A stretch of 25,000 bases of DNA from Sphaeroforma sirkka (Eukaryota; Opisthokonta; Ichthyosporea; Ichthyophonida), in NCBI GenBank assembly GCA_001586965.3, contig LUCW03001725.1, positions 1 to 25,000 on the forward strand, written 5' to 3'. A program made the translations under genes and the position numbers. The notes beneath the pieces were generated by a model, which searched no databases, had not been told where the DNA came from, and worked only from the letters and a program-made list of their open reading frames with translations. Shown here one piece after another: positions 9,061 through 17,225 of this stretch (positions within the stretch are counted from its first letter, which is position 1; the number at the start of each line of letters is the position of its first letter).

Positions 9061-9520
9061 CGTAAGGTTGAAGAATCCAAGATTCCATTCTTGACACCTA
9101 AGTTTCAACGAGAGGCTGAGACGACACACGAAACTGCAGTATGCGTTACCGAGGTACAATCTAATCCTACAGTAACAAAGAGGAACAAGTCACTAGCGAA
9201 AGCATTCTACAAGGAGATACGTTCTGACAGGGACGATTTTCCAGATGTATACCACCATGCTACTCAACCCATGGACAAGGAGTACATTAGTAGAATTCAC
9301 ACGGTCGATCTTTCAGGCGAGATGAGACCAGACGAATCTTCAAGTCCCAGTGATGTAGTAGCGGAATCCTAACCTCCAGACATTGACTCAGCGAGTTCAT
9401 CGGAGGACGACATTCTGAAGTGGTTAAGGCAAAATTATGCGCTTAAACGCGTGGATAAGGTTATGGCTGAGAAAGATTGCAAGAGCAATTATACATCCAA
9501 AGCTTAGGCAATATATATCT
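9061..9520 (+). pseudogene. Element B spacer between methyltransferase-like and integrase domains
   Basis: An open stretch (9061-9372, stop TAA) is rich in charged residues and Ser (KVEESKIPFLTPKFQREAE ... SGEMRPDESSSPSDVVAES). After the stop the same frame continues with DIDSASSSEDDILKWLRQNY and then breaks near 9480. It has no domain that I recognise; its position matches the shorter acidic spacer before the integrase zinc finger in element C. It is probably a linker of the polyprotein. Confidence 0.55.
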
Positions 9521-10072
9521 CAGGTGCATCACAAATGCAACGACTGCGAAGATAGTCGGATCAAGCGCTATGGATATGCCCCATTAAAGATTGTATCAGA
9601 AGACGAGTTGTGACACAGGGTTATCATTGATTTGGTTGAGCTACCCACGTCCGAACACACGAAAGATAAGTTTGTCTGTCACGTGTTTGAAGTTCCTTAA
9701 CGATGTAACGTTCTATATCCTCTGAAAGACAAATCAACACCCACTGTGGCTGAGTGCATATATTTGTGTTTCGCAGATTTTGGCTGGCCAGCTATTGTAT
9801 GTACCTACAACGTTAGTGAGTTTACAGGAGATATCCTGACGACACTCTTACTCGTTGCGGGATCATGTCACAAGATGGGCGTATCTTTTAAGCCTCAGAC
9901 ACAAGGTGCGAATGAGGTACGACACAGAAAGGTGAAGGAGTTCAAGCGTGGAGCCTTGCTAGACAATGCTGGCATGTGGCCATACTCAACTAACTGGGTA
10001 CAGACACAAATGAACAAGACACCGGATTTAGTCACTGGTACAACACCCGCTCACTATTTCAGGGGCCGTTAA
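9480..10072 (+). pseudogene. Element B integrase, catalytic Asp replaced
   Basis: The zinc-binding N-terminus keeps its last part (QYISQVHHKCNDCEDSR, C-x2-C). The core has the first Asp in HRVIIDLVELPTS, with a stop just before. The second catalytic position reads CTYNVSEFTG where relatives have T-D-N-G-x-E-F, so Asp is Tyr. The Glu is kept in QGANEVRHRKVKEF, 35 residues farther on, the DD35E spacing. Stops at about 9612 and 9698 break the frame; the last open stretch is 9746-10072 and contains LVTGTTPAHYFRGR. The family inserts the cDNA into the genome; this copy cannot. Confidence 0.85.
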
Positions 10073-10664
10073 AGTGAATTACATGTACCTTTCAACAAGG
10101 ATTCTCAGGAAGACCATGTTTTACCATGTTTAGAGAAGATGCGTCGTACCAGAGATGTCGTCTTTTCTTGCTTGAGAGAGATAAGGACATCGCACTCAAG
10201 AAGAGACAAAAGCGATGGAAGGATTCGAAGGATATGTTTTAGGGTTTTAGAGTCGAGTTTGAGAGGTGGGCGATATAGTCAACATCACGGCTCGCAACTC
10301 TGACACGACTGTGCATACGGCTAAATACATTGGACCATTCAAGGTATCAGTGGCCGATAAGAAGAGCAGAACATACGAAGTAAACAAAGTAGACGGTTCA
10401 AGTGCTCTTAATATCGGGTCACATCGAATTCCGACGACAGAAATCATCCTTCGTCGCACACGTAGAGTTACTACATCTCTTATGTCTTATGTGTTCAAGA
10501 AAATTCTTGGGAAGTACAAACATGAGGACATGACTTACCATACAACGGAGTTTGCAGATGGCACACAATATGATCTACCCCCATTGGCATTCGATGGCCC
10601 AGACGTATTGAAGGCTTTTAATACAATGCGAAGTTTGGCAAAGTTCTACACAAGAACAAGGTAG
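10073..10664 (+). pseudogene. Element B integrase C-terminus with GPF module and chromodomain-like tail
   Basis: ALKKRQKRWKDSKDM is followed by a telomere-like insertion (10237-10250) with a stop, then VEFE and, after a 2-bp shift, GDIVNITARNSD. The open frame 10266-10664 holds TAKYIGPFKV, the GPF/Y module of Ty3 integrases, then IGSHRIPTTEIILRR. The last 60 residues (VFKKILGKYKHEDMTYHTTEF...DLPPLAFDGPDVLKAF) sit where chromoviruses have a chromodomain and show a chromodomain-like order, but the aromatic cage is not convincing. The frame ends at TAG 10662. Confidence 0.7.
10237..10250. repeat. Telomere-like patch TTTTAGGGTTTTAG
   Basis: Fourteen bases of TTTTAGGG-type sequence sit inside the element B integrase tail, between codons for KDSKDM and VEFE, and bring an in-frame TAG. 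There is no clear target-site duplication. Confidence 0.7.
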
Positions 10665-10744
10665 ACGCAGAGGCTATCTTACCTACAAACAAACATCCTA
10701 TGTTACAAACAAATGTTCTGATGTTAATCCGCAGACATCATTCA
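10665..10744. other. Junction between element B and displaced C linker
   Basis: Eighty bases with two ACAAACAAA-type stretches around an ATCCTATGTTACAAACAAATG repeat-like core. I find no coding or LTR homology. Confidence 0.4.
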
Positions 10745-11067
10745 TTCCCATGGAATGTATGTACTCCCTAAAGGCACGAAGAAACCGGAACCCGTCGATG
10801 TACGCCAACGGCTGGCACAGGATTTGGAAGCCAATGCGAAAATTGTCGACAACGCGCGCTGCCGTCTGGAAGGGAGTGAGGTATCCATCCCAGTAACCCA
10901 TGAACAAGCGTCGCAGATGCGGAGATCGACACGTAACTTCGTATCCGATCAATGGCTTCCCTATGTGGATGAACAAGTGAAGAAGTGATTGATAGATTTG
11001 GTGATTACGAAACGAACGACACCAACGACTGTTAATCTTCCTCTACTTGCGGTACCGACATTCGATG
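10745..11067 (+). pseudogene. Displaced PR-RT linker and RT N-terminus of element C type
   Basis: The open frame 10755-10988 reads PKGTKKPEPVDVRQRLAQDL ... QASQMRRSTRNFVSDQWLPYVDEQVKK, then a TGA, and without a shift LIDLVITKRTTPTTVNLPLL, then AVPTFD. This is the segment that joins protease and RT in Ty3 elements (compare VVKTQIEDWLKQGLIEINYD in element A), ending in the RT N-terminus. It should lie after the protease, not before gag. The last 80 bp (10988-11067) recur at 13083-13161, exactly where this linker is missing in element C. Confidence 0.75.
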
Positions 11068-12614
11068 ACTCACGTCACGGAGCTGATGACACAACAGCAG
11101 TCTCGCTTTGAAAATACGAACAGAGGTTACAGCGCATAAACGCCGGACGAACTACAATAGGGCCGGCCGCTAAGGAGAGTTTTTTTTACGCACACGAACG
11201 GGTACAGGCAGTACCAGAGGACGAAGACAACCCTACCTTCCGAATTCAATGCTGTAAGCGTCCGTACCATGGACTCGGGTACAAATCACCATGGTCAGAG
11301 GACAGTTCAACCGAGGAGGAGGATACTCTGTCTGCCAGTGAGAACACACCGACCTTTCAAGAGTTCGCACATGAACAAGCATTAGCCAGACAGACCCCTC
11401 ATGGTAAGGAGGCGGTGAAGAATAGACAAGATCGATTAAGTACGAACTTGCGCCAACAACAGCAACGCCAGTGGGGCGAGAAAGAAGCACACAGTGAATA
11501 TGTTCAGACACCTAAACGACAAGAGAAGGAGACACCAGTGCCTCTGCCCACACCGGCTAGTATCGAGAAAAGCCGACAGGCGCTACACGCACGAATACTA
11601 CATTTAAGTGACGAGCTATGCCAAGCAGTCGAAGAGAATAACACGGCTCGAGCTGAAGCTCTTCGGAGCGTAATTAAGACCCTTCGAGCTACATTAGAGT
11701 CCCGACCGGTAGAGAAGCGTCCCGTACCTTCACCACGTACGTGGCCTGATTGGCCGTCGAACAGATACTACCTACATGATATTATGGGACGGGACACAAG
11801 AGGGGCTCTCCTCGAGGCGTTCAAGAACGCACAGATCGCAGGGCTGGACGAGTGTTGGAACCTTACATGGTTTCATAAGGTACTATCTTACTTCAAGGCG
11901 GAGAAGTCAATACTGGACTAAATCCGCGACAATTCTGAACGGTTGAAGACATGCACTCCTCAGCTACAGATCGAACAGATCTGTTCGCACGAAACACAAG
12001 CCACTGTCGATCCCGCATTTCGCAAGTTAGCCAAGGGCCAAAGTCGGAACATGCACACTCCTCTTATGGAACAAATGACACAGCTCATGGAGAAAAGCCG
12101 ACTTCCAACAGAATTTAGTGAACCACTGCATTGTACAACTGTTAAAAGAAGCTCTCAACGGCCGTACGTATGAACGTACTCTACAGTTGCATCCCAAATG
12201 GCAACTGATGGAGACATACGAGCTTATACAGCTGTTGAGCCCTGACTTGTGCGGGGTGCCAGGCACAGGCGCCGCCAGGTGGTAGGCACATCTTACGGTG
12301 TCATCATTTCAGGGCGTCGCAAGCGGTGAGCGCGGAGGGTCGGGCAAGGCTATACGACAACAACCGTCCTTTGAAGGACGTACAATCGGTACACAGACCG
12401 TCCACAACATCAACCGCAGACTAGAGACGTAGTCACAATACGTCCGACGCCTCAAGTACAGGTGAATGCGATTACACAGGACGAAGACTTGGCTCTACCT
12501 TCGGAAGCTACAGAGATTCATATCAACACGATTCTTCACGAAGACTTCGAGCACATGACGTCAACACCAAACCACGCCTATGAGACGTGGGAGTCGGTAG
12601 CTGATCATGCATGA
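11068..12614 (+). pseudogene. gag: Element C gag, N-terminally truncated, with stops
   Basis: Coding begins at the junction with the RT fragment, in ELMTQQQSRF (D has AQFMAQQQSLL), so the N-terminal ~150 residues seen in D are lost. After a small shift the frame is open from 11112 to 11918: EDEDNPTFRI, a Ser/Glu-rich stretch, a probable coiled coil (SIEKSRQALHARILHLSDEL...ALRSVIKTLRATLE) and a Trp-rich helical part (WPDWPSNRYYLHDIMGRDTRG) that may be capsid. TAA at 11919 interrupts; the same frame goes on to 12171. Later parts in other frames include TIRPTPQVQVNAITQDEDLALP and NHAYETWESVADHA, which ends in TGA at 12613. No zinc knuckle is evident, unlike element A. Confidence 0.75.
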
Positions 12615-12617
12615 GAG

Positions 12618-13022
12618 GTGAGGGTTTTAGCAGTGATGGCAATACAAGACCCATTGCTGATGTCAGACAACCGAGTCTATATTCAAGTACAAATCAACGG
12701 ACGTACTTTCAAAGCCTTGATAGACACGGGAGCAAATAGAAGTTGTATCTCACAGACATCCGCAGACCTCCTTGGCCGACCAATAACTCCGGCACCACCT
12801 GGGTCATTTATATATTTAGCTGACAAGGCGGTGCGAACTCCTCGACTGGGGACGACGGAAGTGGTACCTATAAGGTACGGCACCAGAATTATCGACGGTT
12901 CATTAGAATTGATGAACTTGCCGACGGGTATAGATGTCATAGTGGGGCAAGATATGTTGAAAGGCTTGGGCCTATACATAGGCGGTTTCCGATCGCCACT
13001 TGCACCAATAGTCCCCACATAA
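12618..13022 (+). CDS. Element C aspartic protease (retropepsin), intact frame
   Basis: An unbroken 134-codon frame carries MAIQDPLLMSDNRVYIQVQI, then NGRTFKALIDTGANRSCIS with the D-T-G-A active site, LADKAVRTPRLG (flap region) and GIDVIVGQDMLKGLG, the hydrophobic-G signature near the end of retropepsins. The enzyme works as a dimer and cuts the Gag-Pol polyprotein. The first codon given is GTG; in an intact element it would be read as part of Gag-Pol, so no own start is expected. The stop TAA at 13020 is followed in frame by LDDLLEPIPRRQAPNTTEPV, so it may be a mutation rather than the true end. This is the least damaged domain of the gag-PR part. Confidence 0.85.
   Translation: MRVLAVMAIQDPLLMSDNRVYIQVQINGRTFKALIDTGANRSCISQTSADLLGRPITPAPPGSFIYLADKAVRTPRLGTTEVVPIRYGTRIIDGSLELMNLPTGIDVIVGQDMLKGLGLYIGGFRSPLAPIVPT
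12621..12630. repeat. Telomere-like patch at a gag-PR deletion
   Basis: AGGGTTTTAG lies where element D has 45 more bases between the shared GTGAGGGT and ATGGC. The difference is a multiple of three, so the frame into the protease is kept. Confidence 0.55.
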
Positions 13023-13723
13023 CTAGATGATCTCCTCGAACCCATACCACGCCGACAAGCACCTAACACGACGGAACCCGTCATTGACAGATTTGGTGAT
13101 TACGAAACGAACGACACTAACGACTGTTAATCTTCCTCTCCTGCGGTACCGACATTCGATGCAGAAGGCAACGTCAAGAAGGTACGCGTGTATTTAGATA
13201 TGCGTGCCGTTAACGCGCTTATTTCTGGTAGCCAGTTCCTGATCCCCAAGGTCAACGAACTCATATCTCGCCTCAAGAGTAAGAAGCACTACACGACGCT
13301 GGACATATCGGCAGCATACCACAGGCTGCCCATCCATCCAGACTCACAATACTTATTTAGTTTTACACACGAACGTTATCTGTACTCGTTCACATCAGCA
13401 CCGTTCGGTCTTCATGTACTCACGCAGCAGTTCCAACGTACCTTGAGTACGATACTTGAAGGCTTACCGGTTCACCACTATATCGATGACATAGTAATCG
13501 CCAGTGACGATTGTGACTAACACGTTAGGACGGTGCAGAAGGTGATACAACGCTTAACATACCACATTTTTAAGCTTAACCCTGCCAAGTGCCGCTTCGC
13601 TATTTCCGAAGACGGATCCCAGGGAAGAAAGTATCGGCACAAGGCATTGACATTGACCATGAAAAGCAGGCCAAGCTGATCGACTGACCCACACCACTAC
13701 GGTAAAAAGATATAGCCTCGGCG
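13023..13723 (+). pseudogene. pol: Element C reverse transcriptase
   Basis: After NTTEPV (13082) the linker is missing and RT starts with the copy of the 80-bp repeat; one T lost at ~13142 shifts the frame. The frame from 13148 gives PTFDAEGNVKKVRVYLDMRA (13188 on), LDISAAYHRLPI (motif A), SAPFGLHVLTQQFQR (motif B) and HYIDDIVIASDD (YxDD). TAA stops it at 13518; the frame goes on with HVRTVQKVIQRLTYHIFKLN, then AKCRFAISE, and after a further shift SAQGIDIDHEKQAKLID and DIASALGLANYL. The order is that of a Ty3 RT palm and thumb. Broken by at least one stop and three shifts. Confidence 0.9.
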
Positions 13724-14280
13724 TTGGGTTTAGCAAATTACCTCCACGAACATCTGCCTAATTTCGCGAACACGGTTGCACCCTTGCGCGAATTTTGCAA
13801 ACTCAAACCAAAGGAGTTGATAGGTGATCGTTGGGAGGAGAGGCATGCACAGGCGTGGCAGGCAATGAAGGACGCAGTGGTGAATGCTGTGGCGTTACAC
13901 TTTCCGGTCGACGGCATTCCTTTGAACTTGGAAACCGACGCTATCGATTACGGTTTGGGGGGAGCGCTATTCCAATGGGTCCACGGTAAGAAACATTACT
14001 TAATGTTCGTTAGTAAGACACTGAACCATGCGCAACAGAACTACGCCACACCTATGAAGGAGTTACTGGCATTGGTATATGGACTGGCACATTTCAGAGA
14101 ATACTTGGATGGGCAAGGTTTGCCGTCTTCACGGACCACAAGGCCTTTGTGTATATGAACACACAGCTCAAGCTTAATCCGATGCTTCAAGAGATGGCAT
14201 CATATCATCGCGCCATTCAACTTCACCATATCACATATACCAGGAGAGACAAATGTGCACCCGGACATGTTAAGTAGAGT
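13724..14280 (+). pseudogene. Element C RNase H
   Basis: The open frame 13724-14158 covers LANYLHEHLPNFANTVAPLR, the Trp-rich connection, LNLETDAIDYGLGGALFQ (first Asp) and TPMKELLALVYGLAHFREYL (Glu). A shift at ~14115 moves the third Asp into another frame (VFTDHKAFVYMN). A further part, MLQEMASYHRAIQ...ITYIPGETNVHPDMLSR in pieces, matches the PGIHNHLPDMLSR region of A'. RNase H removes the RNA template during cDNA synthesis. All three acidic residues can be found, but in two frames. Confidence 0.88.
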
Positions 14281-14830
14281 ACACGAGGGGACAGCGGAGC
14301 AGGACGAACTCGAAATAATGTATACAGCCTGCTGGCAGTTATCCCCTAGATACTTTGAACAAGCGCAACAACACTTCGGACCGAATGACATAGATGTATT
14401 TGCGGACCCAACTAACGCTCAGCTTTCTCGGTTCTGGACGAAGGATGATGGGGAAGGAGCGTTTGCCCACGACTGGTCGATAGTCGATGAATGGATGAAC
14501 CCGCCTTGGGAACATATACACAGGATGTTACGCAAGATACGAGCCGACGGCGCACGGGCCACAGTATGTCTACCATGGGTACCAAGAGCACCATGGTTCT
14601 ACCCGTTCAAGCAGTTATTGCAGACAGAACCGGTGTTGGTACCACGGACACCACACACGTTCCTCAAGTACGCTAAGTACGCATGTGGGAAGACACCATG
14701 GGGTCATACCGTAGTAGCACGGGTGGGTCCTCCCAATGGGTTCAAACTGGACCCGCTGCTTTCACAGCGACTTGGTTTTGCAGAACCAAAACATACAAAA
14801 TGTAGTAAACACATCAAAATACGATACTAA
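14255..14830 (+). CDS. Methyltransferase-like (D-x-FA / NPPW) domain of element C pol
   Basis: A 191-codon open frame is the best copy of this domain. In order: HPDMLSRV (end of the RNase H neighbour), a helical part, DIDVFADPTNAQLSRFW (residues 45-61), AFAHDWS (69-75), EWMNPPWEHIHRMLRKI (79-95; NPPW at 14498-14509), ATVCLPWVPRAPWFYPFKQL and EPVLVPRTPHTFLKY. The D-x-FA, N-A-Q-L-x-R, NPPW and P-W...W-F motifs follow those of the Dam-like methyltransferase domain in DIRS retrotransposons. Such a domain between RNase H and a DDE integrase is unusual. Function is unproven. In life it would be part of the polyprotein, so the ATG at 14255 is not a true start; TAA follows at 14828. Confidence 0.75.
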   Translation: MHPDMLSRVHEGTAEQDELEIMYTACWQLSPRYFEQAQQHFGPNDIDVFADPTNAQLSRFWTKDDGEGAFAHDWSIVDEWMNPPWEHIHRMLRKIRADGARATVCLPWVPRAPWFYPFKQLLQTEPVLVPRTPHTFLKYAKYACGKTPWGHTVVARVGPPNGFKLDPLLSQRLGFAEPKHTKCSKHIKIRY

Positions 14831-14990
14831 AACCTACTGAGTCTCCCTGAGGCTCAGTGCGGTGTATTTATTCTTATATTTGATTGTCTACGTGGTCTAC
14901 AAATAATTCACCTCGTGTGAATTAATTGTAAACTAATTCTAACTCCACACTGATAGTGGTTTCGGGGACTTTACTACAAAAATATGTCAT
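14831..14990. other. AT-rich spacer with two hairpins between methyltransferase-like and integrase domains
   Basis: About 150 bp of AT-rich, stop-filled sequence separates the two coding domains. It has a 9-bp-stem hairpin at 14837-14857 (CTGAGTCTC...GAGGCTCAG, one G-T pair, loop of three) and an 8-bp-stem hairpin at 14904-14924 (AATTCAC...GTGAATT). CTAAAACCT (14827-14835) at its left edge recalls the telomere-like patches elsewhere. Confidence 0.5.
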
Positions 14991-16100
14991 GTGCTTAGAC
15001 ACAGCACGAGAAATCTCAGTGGCAATGGCAGATGCAGAGGGTCAACCGGCGTTTGCACAAGCGAGTCCGGCGGAGAAACAGCGTCGTACGCAACTCACGC
15101 AAGCGCAACACGAATAAGGACATCATGGGGCGGCGGACACAGTCTAACAACTTCGTCAGAACGGTCACGTTTGGCCAGGGGCACTTAAGTTAGCCACAGA
15201 GGTTAAGCGGCAATGTGGCACATGTTTGGGACAGGACACACTTCGAAAAGGTTTCCACCCGATGATTAGCATCGATGCACGCTACCCGTGGGACCATATT
15301 CAAGTGGACTACATCCCGATGCCACTGGAGTCCAGACGCAAGAGCAATTATATTCTTCACGTCTTGGACATCACCACAGGCTATTCTATCCTTCGAGCCA
15401 CACCGGACAAGACAAAGGAAACCATGACACAGACACTCATAAAGATTTTTGGCGAACATGACTTCCCCCGTAAAATCCAAACAGACATGGAAAAGGAGTT
15501 CACCAACAAGCTAGTGGAGCTTCTGGTCCAGGAAGTGGGGATGCTACATAAGGTGTCTCCACCATATCGACCCCAAGTGCTGGACGTGGCAGAACGACGT
15601 CACAAGGAGATTACACGTTCTATTCAACAATGCTGTGAGGCAGTTCCCCTTCGATGGGACGAACGCCTTCCGTTTACGATGCTATACCAGAACCTTCGGA
15701 TATACCGCCGCCATAAGAGTGCACCGTTTAGCGTGTACTTTGGCCGCCGCCATGTTCCGTTCGCCGATTACACGGACGAGTTACCGGATTCTCAGCCGAT
15801 GACGAATGACACCTGGGCACAACGATTAGACCAGTTACAGGACACTATATTGCCGACCCTCCACCACATTACCAAGAAGTATACAGGCACGCTTACGACG
15901 ACATTTGACCGCTTGCATGCTCACGACTTGGTACATTTCGACGAACGAGATGTGGTCATGGTACGATCAGAAGGCCGAACAACGAAGGCTATGCGGCCGT
16001 TGTTTGGACCATATGTAGTCAAAGCTAGACACGGTCAACGCTATGAGTTAGTGAACAAAGATGGTTCCGCCCCACCAGATTCAAGGACAAACCGGTACGG
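14991..16100 (+). pseudogene. Element C integrase (HHCC zinc finger, DD35E core, GPY module)
   Basis: One frame runs from ~14932 to TAG at 16117 with two stops (TAA at 15115 and 15145). It begins AMADAEGQPAFAQASPAEKQ, then the HHCC zinc finger (QAQHE, GHHGAADTV, CGTCLGQD, the stops lying inside). The core has the first Asp in HIQVDYIPMP, the second in IQTDMEKEF and the Glu in DVAERRHKEI, with 35 residues between the last two, a complete DD35E triad. LFGPYVVKARHGQRYEL is the GPY module. From the second stop on, ~320 codons are open. Integrase would join the cDNA to host DNA. Apart from the two stops and the late shift it looks complete. Confidence 0.92.
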
Positions 16101-16361
16101 GTGGAACTCCTCCGTTTAGTGCATAGACGCACAGACCCACCAATTAACGAAGACCTATGGACCGAAGGAGGGGTTGAGTTTCGCCATATTATCACACACC
16201 GTACGAATGATGAGACGGGGAAGTTGGAAAACCTGGTGAGATGGCAAGAAGGTGAACCAACGTGGGAAACAGCAAAAGCTTTTGATGATGCCAACGATAT
16301 CGCGGCCTACCACAAAGCTTCGCAAACACGGACACGTAAGCGCCAACGTGCACAGTTCTAA
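16068..16361 (+). pseudogene. Element C chromodomain (frameshifted from integrase)
   Basis: A one-base shift near 16067 moves the C-terminus to the next frame: TRFKDKPVRVELLRLVHRR, then GGVEFRHIITHRTNDETGKL, ENLVRWQEGEPTWETAKAF and DDANDIAAYHKA. V-E-F...I-I...L-V-R-W...P-T-W-E-x-A is the chromodomain signature, with cage-type aromatics (F, W, W) in place. In chromoviruses this domain guides integration towards marked chromatin. It ends with a basic tail (RTRKRQRAQF) and TAA at 16359. Only the frameshift separates it from integrase. Confidence 0.85.
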
Positions 16362-16404
16362 TACTTTATCTTCAATATTACTTTGTTCTCGGATATCGAG
16401 CTCA

Positions 16405-16569
16405 AGCTCTGGAGCATAAACCAGCAACTCTAGCTCCCGAGTATAAACCAGCAACTCTAGCTCCCGAGTATAAACCAGCCACTCGAGCTCGTGAGGGTAA
16501 ATCGTCAGCGGCTCAAGCTCACGAGGTTAAATGAGCCACTCTAGCTTCGGAGTATAAAACAGTGAAATC
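16405..16569 (+). repeat. 27-bp minisatellite in element C 3' region (six units)
   Basis: Units start at 16405, 16432, 16459, 16486, 16516 and 16543. Each is AGCTC-N-CGAG-N-TAAA followed by a CAGC-like half; 16432 and 16459 differ only at their ends, the fourth is 30 bp. It follows the stop of the chromodomain frame by 40 bp, so it lies in the 3' untranslated part. Confidence 0.85.
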
Positions 16570-16767
16570 AATCAAACAACTCCTTGGGCTTTGTTTTGAA
16601 ACAGCGGGTTAATAGTTTGCACGGTTTCTGCCACTGGCAGTTTTTTCTCCGACACAAGTACAGCCCTATATTGTACTTGCCAAACTCCTATATGCTGACA
16701 CAGATGAACAGTAGCTTCAAGAATTCAAACACGACGGGTCGCTCGAGACGTATACATCGGGTCCTTT

Positions 16768-16860
16768 AGCTCTCTGAGGTAAAATGCCAGCACAATGCTC
16801 TAGCTCTCTGAGGATAAATGCCAGCACAATGCTCTAGCTCTCGAGGATCATCTCTGAAAC
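16768..16860 (+). repeat. 34-bp minisatellite related to the 27-bp one
   Basis: Two nearly identical 34-bp units (16768-16801, 16802-16835) and a decayed third contain AGCTCTCTGAGG-TAAATGCCAGCACAAT-type sequence. They share the AGCTC..GAGG.TAAA..CCAGC core with the 16405 array, so both come from one motif. Confidence 0.8.
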
Positions 16861-16891
16861 TGGCACACTGCTTTGTTCAGTGCTTCAGTTT

Positions 16892-16986
16892 GGGGGGGTT
16901 GTAGTCAGAATACAAGTAATTAGATTTATTTGATTATTTTAGGTTTATTACAAGTTTTACAGTTTCTCAGAATAATCTGATAAACT
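16892..16986 (+). repeat. Polypurine tract and start of 3' LTR of element C
   Basis: Seven G (16892-16898) stand directly before TGTAGTCAGAATAC (16900), a fitting polypurine tract and LTR start (the element A LTR also starts TGTAG). The AT-rich sequence after it stops at 16986, where element D protease (opposite strand) begins, so only ~87 bp of this LTR are left. No second copy of it is seen in the window. Confidence 0.5.
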
Positions 16987-17000
16987 GGGTTTTAGGGGTT
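16987..17000. repeat. Telomere-like patch GGGTTTTAGGGGTT at the protease breakpoint
   Basis: The patch lies precisely where element D protease homology stops, between LLGRP codons and unrelated AT-rich sequence. Confidence 0.65.
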
Positions 17001-17203
17001 GGACGGCCGAGAAGGTTTGCGTATGTCTGTGATATACAACACCTGTTTGCTCTGGTGTCTATCAATGCTCTGAATGTGCGTCCGTTGTCCTGCACTTGAA
17101 CATAGACTCGGTTATCAGATGACAGCAATGGGTCCTGTATCGCCATAACTACATTGATAGTATTTACAAACGTCCAAATTTTATCTAACTCAGACACCCT
17201 CAC
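16987..17203 (-). pseudogene. Element D protease fragment, truncated
   Basis: Minus-strand VMAIQDPLLSSDNRVYVQVQ and then DNGRTFRALIDTRANRCCISQTYANLLGRP (given here in parts) match the element C protease closely, but the active site D-T-G reads D-T-R. Homology ends at LLGRP; the following bases are CCCCTAAAACCC on that strand, a telomere-like patch at the break. The frame is continuous from DVRVSELDK upstream, with 15 codons that C lacks. About half of the protease is present. Confidence 0.85.
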
Positions 17204-17225
17204 GTCTCACTCGCGCCCGGTGACT

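Noticed and set aside
12683-13084. 133-residue minus-strand ORF
   Set aside because: Antisense shadow of the element C protease.
14412-14676. Small ORFs on both strands over the NPPW domain
   Set aside because: They are shadows of the 191-codon frame that carries the conserved motifs.
16405-16569. CRISPR-like array
   Set aside because: Units are contiguous with no unique spacers, and the context is a eukaryotic retrotransposon.
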